Shown here piece after piece: positions 38,550 through 47,306 of a DNA stretch of 64,000 nt. Made by a program: the position numbers and the translations under genes. Within the stretch, counting starts at the first letter, position 1; every line of letters begins with the position of its first letter. The stretch lies in assembly GCF_004135935.1 (NCBI RefSeq), contig NZ_CP025086.1, forward strand, positions 2,232,001-2,296,000. Reading direction: 5' to 3'. The notes beneath the pieces were generated by a model. The model was not told the DNA's origin. It did no database searches and was given only the letters and a program-made list of their open reading frames with translations. The DNA comes from Methylovirgula ligni (GTDB lineage: Bacteria; Pseudomonadota; Alphaproteobacteria; Rhizobiales; Beijerinckiaceae).

Positions 38550-39344
38550 ATGTCATCGACGGTATTATCCATCGCGGCGACGGGCATGGCGGCGCAGAGC
38601 CTCAATGTCGAGGTCATCGCCAACAATATTGCCAACATCAACACGGTCGGCTTTCGCGGCTCGCGTGCGGAATTCACCGATCTGATCTATCAGCCCGAGC
38701 GGCTGCCGGGCGTTTCGAGCCGCGGGCAGGATTCGGCGGTGCCGGAAGGCGCGATGGTCGGCCTCGGCGTCCGCACCGCCGCCGTACGCAATCTGCAAAT
38801 CCAGGGCACAATGAACAGCACGGGAAATCCGCTCGATCTCGCGATCAGCGGGCGTGGCTGGTTTCAGGTGACGGCGCCGGATGGAACCCTGCTTTATACC
38901 CGCGCCGGCGATTTTTCGACCAATCAGAACGGGCAGATCGTTACGCAGGACGGCTATATCGTGAGCCCGGCGATGGTCGTACCGACAAATGCGCTGAGCG
39001 TGAACATCAATCAGACGGGCGTCGTCAGCGTCACGCTTTCCGGGCAGACGCAGCCGCAGCAGATCGGTCAGTTGTCGGTCGCGAATTTCGCCAACGAGGG
39101 CGGCCTTCTGCCGGTCGGCAACAATAACTTCGAGCAGACGGGGGCCTCCGGCCAGGCGGTCGCCGGCATTCCGGGCGACCCGGGTTTCGGCACGATCAAT
39201 CAGGGCTTTCTCGAAGCCTCGAATGTCGATCCCGTGAAAGAGATCACCAATCTCATCAGCGCCCAGCGCGCCTATGAAATGAATTCGAAGGTCGTGCAGG
39301 CCGCCGATCAGATGGAGCAGACGCTCACCAAGAACATGGGGTGA
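38550..39344 (+). CDS. flgG: flagellar distal rod protein FlgG
   Basis: FlgG forms the distal rod. The 264 residues have [30 protein letters not shown] at the N terminus (split), [21 protein letters not shown], and the C-terminal [22 protein letters not shown]. The ATG at 38550 behind GAGGGG is chosen; an earlier in-frame start (38454) lies inside fliE. It is followed after 3 bases by flgA. Confidence 0.97.
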   Translation: MSSTVLSIAATGMAAQSLNVEVIANNIANINTVGFRGSRAEFTDLIYQPERLPGVSSRGQDSAVPEGAMVGLGVRTAAVRNLQIQGTMNSTGNPLDLAISGRGWFQVTAPDGTLLYTRAGDFSTNQNGQIVTQDGYIVSPAMVVPTNALSVNINQTGVVSVTLSGQTQPQQIGQLSVANFANEGGLLPVGNNNFEQTGASGQAVAGIPGDPGFGTINQGFLEASNVDPVKEITNLISAQRAYEMNSKVVQAADQMEQTLTKNMG

Positions 39345-39347
39345 CGT

Positions 39348-39833
39348 ATGAGCAGGCAACCGGGGCGGTTTTCCAGGCTGGGCGGGGTCGGGCGTCATGT
39401 GGCGCTGGCCGGGCTTCTTGCGCTTTTCGCGGTGCCGGCCTGCGCCGGCAATGTGCTGCCGGTTCCTGCGGTGACGATTTACCCTGGCGATATCATCAAG
39501 GAAAATGCGATCGTCGATCACGATTTCGGCGACGGCGGCCCGATGCGCGGGGCTGCGATCGACTCGCGCGCCGCGCTGATCGGCAAGGTCGCGCGGCATA
39601 CTTTGCTCCCGGGCCTGGCGATTTCGTTCAATGCCATCGGCGAGCCCCGGCTTGTCGCCGACGGCCAGAAGGTCAGGGTTGTCTTCGAGCAGGACGGCCT
39701 GGTGATCGAAACCTATGCGGCCGCTTTGCAGGCGGGCGGGGACGGCGACGTCATCTCCGTCCGTAATCTCGATAGCGGACTGACGATATCAGGAACCGTG
39801 CAGGCGGATGGATCGGTGCGGGTGGGCGGCTGA
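39348..39833 (+). CDS. flgA: P-ring assembly chaperone FlgA
   Basis: FlgA is a periplasmic chaperone for P-ring (FlgI) assembly. The 161 residues begin with an export signal (hydrophobic HVALAGLLALFAVPACAGNV) and continue with the SAF-like domain: ITIKENAIV-type turn (IIKENAIVDHDFGDGG), RAALIGKVARHTLLPGLAISFNAIGEPRLV, and the DVISVRNLDSGLTISGTVQADGSVRVG end. flgI starts at its last base, so FlgA and its client are coupled. Confidence 0.92.
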   Translation: MSRQPGRFSRLGGVGRHVALAGLLALFAVPACAGNVLPVPAVTIYPGDIIKENAIVDHDFGDGGPMRGAAIDSRAALIGKVARHTLLPGLAISFNAIGEPRLVADGQKVRVVFEQDGLVIETYAAALQAGGDGDVISVRNLDSGLTISGTVQADGSVRVGG

Positions 39834-40930
39834 TGGTTCGTCTCGGCCTTGTTCTGGCTATTTGTCTGGCGGTCTTCGGCGCCCAGGCCGCGGTGCGCAT
39901 CAAGGATATTTCATCGATCGAGGGCGTGCGCGATAACCAGCTTCTGGGCTATGGCCTTGTCGTCGGCTTGCAGAACACCGGCGATACGCTGCTCAATTCG
40001 ACTTTCACCCAGCAGGCGTTACAATCCATGCTCGATCGCATGGGCATCAATGTCCGCGGCACAGCAATGCGCACGCGCAATGTCGCAGCCGTGCTCGTCA
40101 CCGCCGACGTGCCGCCCTATGTCACGCCGGGCACACGCATTGACGTCACGGTTTCCTCTTTGGGCGATGCGACATCGTTGATGGGCGGCACCTTGGTCCT
40201 GACCTCGCTTAACGGCGTCGATGGTCAGACCTTTGCGATCGCCCAAGGCCAGGTCGCTGTTGCCGGTTATTCGGCCGAGGGGCAGGCCGAAAGCGTCACC
40301 GAAAATGTACCGACTGCGGGCCGAATCGCCAATGGCGCGCTCATGGAGCGACCCGTGCCTGGCGATCTGGCGGACCTCGGCCCGCTCACTTTTGAACTGA
40401 AGAATCCGGACTTCGCGACGGCGGCGCGGGTGGCGGACGCGATCAATGCGTTTTCGCAGGGCCGTTATGGCCGCGCCGTCGCCAGGCAGCGCGATCAGCG
40501 TTCGATCGATGTCGAACCGCCGCCGCAAGTCAACAAGGCCCGCTTCATCGGCGAGATTGGCGAGCTCGATGTGGAACCGGATATGCCGGCGCGTGTGGTG
40601 ATGGACGCGCGTAGCGGCGCCGTGGTTATCAGCCAGGATGTGCAGATTTCGACGGTCGCGGTCACTTACGGCAATATCACCGTGCGCGTGACAGAGACGC
40701 CGCAGGTTTCCCAGCCGGCGCCCTTCTCGCATGGCCGTACGGTCGTCGTGCCGAATACGCAGATCAATGTCGATCAGCCGAACGCGACGATTGCCATCGT
40801 CCATGGCCCCAGCCTGCGTACTTTGGTCGCCGGCCTCAACCAGATCGGTCTCAAGCCGAGTGGCATCATCGCCATTCTCCAGGCGATCAAGGCAGCGGGC
40901 GCGCTGCAGGCCGATCTCGTCGTCGAATAA
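39833..40930 (+). CDS. flgI: flagellar P-ring protein FlgI
   Basis: FlgI builds the periplasmic P ring. The 365 residues have a signal peptide (LVLAICLAVFGAQAA) then the conserved RIKDISSIEGVRDNQLLGYGLVVGLQNTGDTL (split), PPYVTPGTRIDVTVSSLGDATSLMGGTLV, and late FSHGRTVVVPNTQINVDQP. The length matches the family. It overlaps flgA by one base and is followed by motE. Confidence 0.97.
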   Translation: MVRLGLVLAICLAVFGAQAAVRIKDISSIEGVRDNQLLGYGLVVGLQNTGDTLLNSTFTQQALQSMLDRMGINVRGTAMRTRNVAAVLVTADVPPYVTPGTRIDVTVSSLGDATSLMGGTLVLTSLNGVDGQTFAIAQGQVAVAGYSAEGQAESVTENVPTAGRIANGALMERPVPGDLADLGPLTFELKNPDFATAARVADAINAFSQGRYGRAVARQRDQRSIDVEPPPQVNKARFIGEIGELDVEPDMPARVVMDARSGAVVISQDVQISTVAVTYGNITVRVTETPQVSQPAPFSHGRTVVVPNTQINVDQPNATIAIVHGPSLRTLVAGLNQIGLKPSGIIAILQAIKAAGALQADLVVE

Positions 40931-41006
40931 GTTTTCCAGCCAGCCCGGCACAAGCTTCTTCGCGCACTCTCGCCCGGCGCGTAAGACAGTCTTGCGGATC
41001 TGGAAC

Positions 41007-41621
41007 ATGCGGCACGTTTCATTCGCCCTTCTTTTCTGGTGCATCGGGATCGCGGCCGCGTTCGGGCAAACGCGGGCTACGGACGAAAGCGACTCGTCCA
41101 CGCTGCAAGCCGCTGCCGCTCCGGCCGTTGCGCAGAAGCCCGTCGATCTGCACGTCGATACGCAAAAGCGTCAGGCCGAAGCCCGGATGCGGGCGGAAAC
41201 GCGCGCACGCGCGGCGCGGGCGCTGCCGGAAGTGCGAATGTTTTGCACGAATAACGTTTCGACCGCCGGCGCGGCGCGGGTCGCCTGGGAGGCTGCGAAG
41301 CTTGAGGATCTCGACGCGCGTTTGCAGCAGCGAATCGCCGAGCTCGAAGCCAAACGCGCGGAATATGAAGACTGGCTGCACAAGCGCGACGAGGCGCTGA
41401 AGAAAGCGCGCGATGAGGTTGTCGCCATCTATTCAAAGATGGAGCCCGAGGCTGCGGCCAATGAGCTCGCGCAAATGGACGATGAGACGGCGGCCGCTGT
41501 GCTCAGCAAGCTCAATACCCGCAGCGCGAGTGCGATTCTCGGAGAGATGGACCCGACGCGCGCCGCGCACCTGACCGACGAAATGGTCGGCGCCAATCTC
41601 GGTGACGGAAAGAAATCCTGA
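41007..41621 (+). CDS. motE: MotE-type periplasmic chaperone
   Basis: MotE is described in Sinorhizobium meliloti as a periplasmic chaperone for MotC. The 204 residues have a signal peptide (HVSFALLFWCIGIAAAFG), a coiled-coil (LEDLDARLQQRIAELEAKRAEYEDWLHKRDEALKKARDE, split), and the MgtE-N-like MEPEAAANELAQMDDETAAAVLSKLNTRSASAILGEMD. ATG 41007 is taken; upstream in-frame codons overlap flgI. It lies between flgI and flgH; motC is at 50.8 kb. Confidence 0.88.
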   Translation: MRHVSFALLFWCIGIAAAFGQTRATDESDSSTLQAAAAPAVAQKPVDLHVDTQKRQAEARMRAETRARAARALPEVRMFCTNNVSTAGAARVAWEAAKLEDLDARLQQRIAELEAKRAEYEDWLHKRDEALKKARDEVVAIYSKMEPEAAANELAQMDDETAAAVLSKLNTRSASAILGEMDPTRAAHLTDEMVGANLGDGKKS

Positions 41622-42322
41622 TGCGATTGCTGCTGCTCCTGATCGCACTGTTGCCGCTGGCCGGTTGTGCCGGCGATATCAAGGAAGTCGGGCGCGAGCC
41701 GTCGATGAGCGCCGTCGGTACGGGGCTCTCGGCGGATGTTGCGCCGATGCCGACGTCCATCTTTGCCGCAGACGCGCGCAATACGCGGGGGGCGATCTGG
41801 GACGGTAGCCATGCCGACATTTTCAGCGATCCGCGCGCCTCGAAAATCGGCGATGTCATCACCGTGAACATTGCGATCAACGACAGCGCGGTCTTCGGCA
41901 ATTCGACCGATCGCAGCATGAATGGCGAGGTCAAGGGTGGCCTGAACTACCAGGTTCAGACCAGCAACGGCCAGACCCAGTGGTATCCGCAATATGACGT
42001 GACCTCTCAGTCCAACGCGCAGGGTCAAGGCTCGATCGACCGCTCGGAGAAGATTCAAATGTCGGTCGGCGCCGTCGTCACCGACGTTCTGCCGAATGGC
42101 AATTTGATCGTCAGTGGTTCGCAGGAAGTGCGCGTCAATTATGAGCTGCGCGTGTTGAATATCGCCGGGATCGTCCGGCCGCGCGACATCTCGAAGGAAA
42201 ACACGATCGCGTATAACAAGATCGCCGAAGCGCGCATTTCCTACGGCGGCCGTGGCCGTATCATGGAAGTGCAGCAGCCCGGGTTCGGGCAGCAGATTTT
42301 CGATCGGTTTCGGCCGCTCTGA
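41621..42322 (+). CDS. flgH: flagellar L-ring protein FlgH
   Basis: FlgH is the outer-membrane L-ring lipoprotein. The 233 residues start with a lipoprotein signal (LLLLIALLPLAGCAGD, lipobox LAGC, lipidated Cys at about 17) and continue SIFAADARNTRGAIWDGSHADIFSDPRASKIGDVITVNI (split), ending with the standard RGRIMEVQQPGFGQQIFDRFRPL. It overlaps the motE stop by one base. LspA (8.25 kb) should process it. Confidence 0.97.
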   Translation: MRLLLLLIALLPLAGCAGDIKEVGREPSMSAVGTGLSADVAPMPTSIFAADARNTRGAIWDGSHADIFSDPRASKIGDVITVNIAINDSAVFGNSTDRSMNGEVKGGLNYQVQTSNGQTQWYPQYDVTSQSNAQGQGSIDRSEKIQMSVGAVVTDVLPNGNLIVSGSQEVRVNYELRVLNIAGIVRPRDISKENTIAYNKIAEARISYGGRGRIMEVQQPGFGQQIFDRFRPL

Positions 42323-42345
42323 CACGGGATATTTGGGCATGATCG

Positions 42346-42837
42346 ATGGCTGAGGCCGACGAATTTGGCGGAGAGGCATCTGCGGCGATAAAGCTGCAGA
42401 CGTTTCCGGCCCTGATTCCGTGGCTCGCGACCATGGCAGGGCTAAGTCTCTTTGCCATACTCGTCGGTGGAATGCTTGGCTTCGTCATGGTCTCGACTGT
42501 GCGCAGCAGCGCACGCAACGCAGCGGATCCGGCGGTTGCTCCTGCTACGAAGCTCATCGATTTGCCGCCCATCGTCACCAATCTCGCCGATCCGTCCAAT
42601 ACCTGGGTGCGCCTGCAGACCGCGATCGTCGTCGATGCAAACCCGGATGTGAAGCCGGACGTGCTCGCCGCCGAAATCTCGGACGACCTTCTCGGATTCA
42701 TGAAGACCGAATCGCTTGCCCAGATCGGCGGCGCGAGCGGCCTTCAGCATTTGCGCGAGGATTTGACCGAGCGCGCGGTGATCCGCTCGCAAGGGCATGT
42801 TCGGGAGCTGATCATTCAAACCCTGGTGGTGCAGTGA
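42346..42837 (+). CDS. fliL: flagellar basal body-associated protein FliL
   Basis: FliL surrounds the stator and stabilises it under load. The 163 residues have an N-terminal cytoplasmic stretch, one membrane helix (about 25-47, WLATMAGLSLFAILVGGML), and a periplasmic domain with LPPIVTNLADPSNTWVRLQTAIVVD and an acidic helix before RSQGHVRELIIQTLVVQ. Its stop overlaps the fliP GTG start. Confidence 0.93.
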   Translation: MAEADEFGGEASAAIKLQTFPALIPWLATMAGLSLFAILVGGMLGFVMVSTVRSSARNAADPAVAPATKLIDLPPIVTNLADPSNTWVRLQTAIVVDANPDVKPDVLAAEISDDLLGFMKTESLAQIGGASGLQHLREDLTERAVIRSQGHVRELIIQTLVVQ

Positions 42838-43580
42838 AGCGCTTGCTGTTTGCTCTGGCCCTGCTGCTCGTCTCGACAGCCGCCGCAATGGCTCAAACGC
42901 CGGACCTCAACGCGCTGCTCCCGCAGGGCGGCGGCAGCGCCGCCGCGCGGATCATCCAGCTCGTCGCGCTGCTGACGGTGCTCTCGGTTGCGCCGGGCCT
43001 GCTGATCATGGTCACGAGCTTCACGCGCTTCATTGTCGCGCTATCCTTCCTTCGCTCGGGTCTGGGCCTGCAGAGTACCCCGGCGAATCTGGTTTTGATC
43101 AGTCTGGCGCTGTTCATGACCTTTTATGTTATGGCGCCGACGTTCGATCGCGCCTGGCAGGACGGCGTCCAGCCGTTGATGGACAACAAGATCACCGAGC
43201 AGGTTGCGTTTCCAAAAATTATAGAGCCATTCCGCGTATTCATGATGCGGCAGGTGCGCGACAAGGATCTGAAGCTGTTTGAAGACCTCGCGCCGCCGGA
43301 TATCAAGCCGGCGCCGGACGCCAAGCCGGCGTCCGAGGTCGAAATCCGCATTCTCATTCCCGCCTTCATGATCTCGGAACTGCGGCGCGGCTTCGAGATG
43401 GGATTTCTGATCGCTCTGCCGTTCCTCGTTATCGACGTGGTCGTTTCGACGCTGACGATGTCGATGGGCATGATGATGCTGCCGCCCTCGGTCATCTCGC
43501 TGCCGATCAAGGTCCTCTTCTTCGTTCTCATCGACGGCTGGAACATGCTGATCGGCAGTCTGGTGCGATCCTACAGCTAG
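42834..43580 (+). CDS. fliP: flagellar export gate protein FliP
   Basis: FliP is a core of the export gate with FliQ, FliR and FliO. The 248 residues have a cleavable signal (LLFALALLLVSTAAAMAQ) and four helices, with TSFTRFIVALSFLRSGLGLQSTPANLVLISLALFMTFYVM (split) and the FELRRGFEMGFLIALPFLVIDVVV-like segment. The GTG at 42834 overlaps the fliL stop (GTGA) and is the only start that gives the signal peptide. Earlier in-frame codons lie in fliL. Confidence 0.96.
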   Translation: MKRLLFALALLLVSTAAAMAQTPDLNALLPQGGGSAAARIIQLVALLTVLSVAPGLLIMVTSFTRFIVALSFLRSGLGLQSTPANLVLISLALFMTFYVMAPTFDRAWQDGVQPLMDNKITEQVAFPKIIEPFRVFMMRQVRDKDLKLFEDLAPPDIKPAPDAKPASEVEIRILIPAFMISELRRGFEMGFLIALPFLVIDVVVSTLTMSMGMMMLPPSVISLPIKVLFFVLIDGWNMLIGSLVRSYS

Positions 43581-43611
43581 CGGCGTGCCATTGCAGACAA
43601 AGGTGAAGACT

Positions 43612-45315
43612 ATGGCAGGATCGATCATTTTCGCGGGCTGTGTGAGGGATTGCGCGCCGCATCTGCAGCAGGTGCTGGCGAATTGCGCCCGCCTCGCGAC
43701 GACGACCGAGAAAGCCTTTTTCCTGTTCGCGGAAAACGATTCGGTTGATGTCACCAAGGCGATCCTCGCAAATTGGTGCGAAGGGCGCGTCAATGCGCGT
43801 ATCCTGTGCTTCGACGGGCTTCACGCGCGTCTTCCCAAGCGCACGGAGCGCATCGCCTTTCTTCGCAATCAGATATTGGACTCCATCCGGGAGCAGGGCC
43901 TCACGGACTATGACGCCTTGTGCATATTGGACTTCGACGAGGTGAATGTCGGCGTCATCTCACCCGAAGGTTTCAGGGCGGCGGTGGAATTTCTGCTTTC
44001 CGCGCCGGAGAACGCCGGCGTCTTCGCCGTTTCCGACCCAATCTATTACGACATCTACGCGCTGCGGCACGAGCACTGGAGTCCCGGCGATTGCTGGAAA
44101 GCGGTTCGCGCCGCGCCCGAGGAGCGCAGGGCCGAAGTCTTCCAAAGCCTTATCTGCGACCGGCAGGTGCCGATCGCGAAGACCGCGGCGCCGATCGCGG
44201 TCGATTCGGCTTTCGGCGGCCTGGGGCTTTACCGGCTCGCCTATGCCCTGGAGGCGAGCTATCTCGGCCTCGATTCCGATGGCGAGGAAACCTGCGAGCA
44301 CGTGAGCTTCAATGCCGATATCCGGCAGCGCGGCGGCCAGCTCCACATTTTTCCGCGGCTGAGAAACAGCACGCCCTGGCAGCATTGCCTCAACGGCCGC
44401 GCGCAGAAAACCATTCGGCTCGGTAATGGCCCGCTGCAAATGGAATTGATCGCACCGCAATCGCATCAGCTCGATCAGTATTTGAGCAGCTATCCGCTTT
44501 ACGACCGGCGTCTGCCTCTGCTTCTGACCGTTTTCAATCAGGTCGTCGGTGCGGCCACCGTCCTCGATATCGGCGCCAACATTCTCGACACGATCGCCTT
44601 GATGCGGCTCAGCGGCGTCCAACTGACGAAATCCATTTCCGTCGACGCCGCGCTCGAATTCTATAAATATGCCGAGTTCAATGCGGCGCGAAATCCCGCC
44701 CTCGGCGCGACCAGCGAGATTGTCTGGGGCTTTGTCGGCGCCGAGGAGGATCGCGGCAATATCGCCGCCGTTAACGGCACCGGCAATGTGCGGGAGCTGC
44801 GGCATCGCGGGCAGTTGCAGGCTTTGCTGGAGCCGCGCCGCGTGACGTTTGCCGATCTCGCGCCGGATGGCGTCGATCTCGTCAAGACCGATGTCGACGG
44901 CTACGATCATGTGGTGATCCGCCAGAATCTCGCCTGGCTCAAGCGTTGGAAGCCGATGCTCTGGGTCGAAGCGCAGATCGAGGACGGCGTCGACATTTCC
45001 GCCTGGAGCGGCAATCTGCTCGCGCTGTCCGAGGATTTTCCCTATGTCGCCGCTTTCGACAATTTCGGTTTCTGCCTCTGCGCCGGCACGATGATCGACA
45101 AATGGAACACCGTCCTCGAGCTGATCTCCATTGGCGCGCGTTACAAGGCGCACGAAGTGAGCGCCGGCCGGCCGCGGTTCTATTATCTCGATATCCTGTT
45201 CGTTCCGCAGCGACTCGCGGAAGTCTTTCAGGAATTCGTCGGCGCGTTGCCGGAAATGAAGTTTACGAAGCAGACGCCTGTTCCGGTGAGGGAATATCAT
45301 GCCAAGGCCGGCTGA
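43612..45315 (+). CDS. glycosyltransferase/FkbM methyltransferase fusion in flagellar locus
   Basis: The 567 residues join two domains. The N-terminal half is a GT-A-like glycosyltransferase with a DxD-like DFDEVN (107-112), AFGGLGLYRL and EHVSFNADIR, recalling the GT69/CAP59 mannosyltransferase group. The C-terminal half is an FkbM-type methyltransferase with the SAM motif VLDIGAN (317-323) and DLVKTDVDGYD (422-432). ATG 43612 follows AAGGTGAAG. It sits 31 bases after fliP and overlaps a GT2-like gene that precedes flagellin, so flagellin sugar addition and O-methylation is the leading hypothesis. Family call by eye. Confidence 0.78.
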   Translation: MAGSIIFAGCVRDCAPHLQQVLANCARLATTTEKAFFLFAENDSVDVTKAILANWCEGRVNARILCFDGLHARLPKRTERIAFLRNQILDSIREQGLTDYDALCILDFDEVNVGVISPEGFRAAVEFLLSAPENAGVFAVSDPIYYDIYALRHEHWSPGDCWKAVRAAPEERRAEVFQSLICDRQVPIAKTAAPIAVDSAFGGLGLYRLAYALEASYLGLDSDGEETCEHVSFNADIRQRGGQLHIFPRLRNSTPWQHCLNGRAQKTIRLGNGPLQMELIAPQSHQLDQYLSSYPLYDRRLPLLLTVFNQVVGAATVLDIGANILDTIALMRLSGVQLTKSISVDAALEFYKYAEFNAARNPALGATSEIVWGFVGAEEDRGNIAAVNGTGNVRELRHRGQLQALLEPRRVTFADLAPDGVDLVKTDVDGYDHVVIRQNLAWLKRWKPMLWVEAQIEDGVDISAWSGNLLALSEDFPYVAAFDNFGFCLCAGTMIDKWNTVLELISIGARYKAHEVSAGRPRFYYLDILFVPQRLAEVFQEFVGALPEMKFTKQTPVPVREYHAKAG

Positions 45316-46102
45316 TCGCGGCATCGCCGTCGTCATCCCCTCGCGCCTCGCGGGCACGGCGCGCAAGCTTTTCGTCGAACAGGCGATCGGGGCGGCGAGC
45401 GAGCAGGCGATTCCACGCGGCATCCGTCTCGCTTTTTTCATCGGCATCGATCTCGACGCGCAGATTCCATCCTCGCTTGGCGCGCGTCCGGATGTGACCT
45501 TCGCACGTAGCACCGGGCGCGGTCAGGCGGCCGCCATCAACGCCGCCGCAAATGCAGCGGCAGCGCAAAATCACGATTTCATCGCCTTGCTCGAAGACGA
45601 TGATCAATGGGAGCCGAACTTTCTCGCCTGGGCGCTTGGCTGTCTTGAGACCTGCGATTTCGTCTCATCGAATCAGCTTGAGGTCGACGCCGAGGAGCGC
45701 TGCGTCCGGGTCAATGATTTTCCGACCCCTTCGGGCTGGATCATGGCGGCAGATCTCTGGCGCAAGGTGGGGCCATTCGACGAATCGCTGCGCTGGCACG
45801 TGGACAATGATTGGCTTGGCCGGCTCGCTTTGAGCGGCGCGCGAAGGGTCCATCTCGTCGAAGCGACGGCGCCGATAAATCTGCCGAGCTGCGCGCAGGT
45901 TCGTCCCTGGATCGCCAATGTCCTCACGCAGGGTGGCCCGACGAGTACGGTCCGGCGGCATCTGTCCTCCCGGCCCCTGGTGCGCCGCACCGTGCATCAA
46001 GGCTCGGGCATGCATCAAATCGCATGCAATCCGCTGGCGGCGGCGGAAAGTCAGAGCGAGTATCGTCAGCTGATTGCCCGCTATGGGCGAATTCCCTGGT
46101 AG
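45299..46102 (+). CDS. GT2-like glycosyltransferase upstream of flagellin
   Basis: The 267 residues have a GT-A fold: IAVVIPSRLAGTARKLFVEQAI at the start, STGRGQAAAINAAANAAA, the metal-binding ALLEDDDQWEP (EDDD at 99-102), and later PSGWIMAADLWRKVGPFDES...DNDWLGRLALSG as the acceptor-side acidic pair. No membrane segment or signal. It overlaps the upstream GT/FkbM gene by 17 bases and ends 164 bases before flagellin. A role in flagellin glycosylation is inference from position. Sugar and acceptor are unknown. Confidence 0.82.
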   Translation: MPRPADRGIAVVIPSRLAGTARKLFVEQAIGAASEQAIPRGIRLAFFIGIDLDAQIPSSLGARPDVTFARSTGRGQAAAINAAANAAAAQNHDFIALLEDDDQWEPNFLAWALGCLETCDFVSSNQLEVDAEERCVRVNDFPTPSGWIMAADLWRKVGPFDESLRWHVDNDWLGRLALSGARRVHLVEATAPINLPSCAQVRPWIANVLTQGGPTSTVRRHLSSRPLVRRTVHQGSGMHQIACNPLAAAESQSEYRQLIARYGRIPW

Positions 46103-46210
46103 CGTCGTCACGAAGGTGCGCTGCTTAAGTTTCGGGAAAGGTTTTCTCGTTAGTTTTGCCCCCACGGCAGGTTGGGAGTTGCAACCCAAAGGCATCAGGC
46201 CGCCCTGTCG

Positions 46211-46259
46211 TACCGGTAAATCCGGTATGTCCCGCAAGATTTGGCCAACACAAGGGACA
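46211..46259 (+). promoter_or_regulatory. flagellin mRNA leader with two hairpins, one pairing the ribosome site
   Basis: TACCGG (46211-46216), five bases, CCGGTA (46222-46227) make a tight hairpin. Directly after, TGTCCC (46228-46233) can pair with GGGACA (46254-46259); that second arm covers most of the likely AAGGGA ribosome binding site (46252-46257), 9 bases before the ATG. The fold could hold flagellin translation in check, a natural target for FlbT/FlaF. Pairing is seen by eye; stability not computed. Confidence 0.5.
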
Positions 46260-46266
46260 TACATCA

Positions 46267-47181
46267 ATGTCAAGTGATCTTCTTACAAACACGTCTGCTA
46301 TGACGGCGCTTCTCGCGCTCAATCAGACTCAGCAGACCCTCAATACCTACGAAAATCAGGTTTCGACCGGCTTGGCGATCTCTGGCGCCAAGGACAATGC
46401 CGCTTATTGGTCCATCGCCACGACGATGAACACGCAGGTCGGCGCTCTCGGCGCTGTCTCGAGCTCGCTTTCGGAAAGCGCCTCGATGCTGTCGACGATG
46501 ACCGCGGCGCTGAACCAGACAATCTCGATCGTGGATAACCTCCAGAACGATCTTCTGACCGCTCAGGATCTCGTTGCGAAGGGCGATACGACCGATCTGG
46601 CAAAAACCCAGGACGACATCGCTCAACAGCAGCAATTGCTTCTCAGCATCGGCAGCTCGTCGAACGTCAACGGCGTCAACTTCCTCGAAGCCACCGCCGG
46701 CGCGACGGTTCAATTGCTCTCGTCCTATGACACCAAGGCGGGCGCGAGCTTCATCACGATCGATACGGGTACGACGACTGCTCTTTTCAATACCGCTTCT
46801 ACCGGAGCGACGACGGGTATTCTCGGCGCCAAGGGTGCCGCTTATACAGCCTCTTCGATCCTGACCCTGGATGTCACCGCCGCCGGCGTCACCTCCGGCG
46901 ACATCGGCAACATGCTCACGGACGTGCAGACGGCTCTGAGCAAGATCACCGCCGCGGCCAGCAATGTTGGCGCGGACCAGAACAATGTCACCGCTCAGCA
47001 GACCTTCATCTCGAACCTCACGGATTCGCTGTCGGCTGCGGTCGGTTCTCTGGTCGACGCGGACATGAACCAGGCCTCGACGAAGATTTCGGCTCTGCAG
47101 GTTCAGCAGCAGCTCGGTGTCCAGGCGTTGGCGATTGCCAATTCCAACACCCAGCTCATCCTGAAGCTCTTCGGCCAATAA
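46267..47181 (+). CDS. flagellin
   Basis: Flagellin is the filament subunit. The 304 residues have conserved N-terminal D0/D1 helices (SAMTALLALNQTQQTLNTYENQVSTGLAISGAKDNAAYWSIA, split) and C-terminal D1/D0 helices ending QQLGVQALAIANSNTQLILKLFGQ. The middle is short and rich in Thr, Ala, Ser and Gly, with many possible O-glycosylation sites, and has no cysteine. ATG 46267 has AAGGGA upstream. A strong terminator follows, so it is a single-gene transcript or the end of one. Only one flagellin gene lies in this window. Confidence 0.96.
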   Translation: MSSDLLTNTSAMTALLALNQTQQTLNTYENQVSTGLAISGAKDNAAYWSIATTMNTQVGALGAVSSSLSESASMLSTMTAALNQTISIVDNLQNDLLTAQDLVAKGDTTDLAKTQDDIAQQQQLLLSIGSSSNVNGVNFLEATAGATVQLLSSYDTKAGASFITIDTGTTTALFNTASTGATTGILGAKGAAYTASSILTLDVTAAGVTSGDIGNMLTDVQTALSKITAAASNVGADQNNVTAQQTFISNLTDSLSAAVGSLVDADMNQASTKISALQVQQQLGVQALAIANSNTQLILKLFGQ

Positions 47182-47209
47182 TCGTCTCGTAGACTTCTTT
47201 CGCGATATC

Positions 47210-47240
47210 GGCCGCGCCATTTCGATGGCGCGGCCTTTTT
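47210..47240 (+). terminator. intrinsic terminator of the flagellin gene
   Basis: GGCCGCGCCAT (47210-47220), a TTCG tetraloop, ATGGCGCGGCC (47225-47235) and five Ts form a perfect 11-bp stem plus T-tract, 28 bases after the flagellin stop. It separates flagellin from fliF. Confidence 0.93.
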
Positions 47241-47306
47241 CGTTCCGGGCAATCTCCGCGCAAGCTTGGCACCGCACATTGCGTTGAAGCGGGAGCGGAG
47301 GCGGGG

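Noticed and set aside
46125-46153. Possible sigma-28 promoter before flagellin (TTAAGTTT then CGTTAG)
   Set aside because: The -10 part matches only about half of the consensus and spacing is wrong.
46160-46190. Possible sigma-54 promoter before flagellin (GG...GC)
   Set aside because: The spacing between GG and GC is not ten bases.
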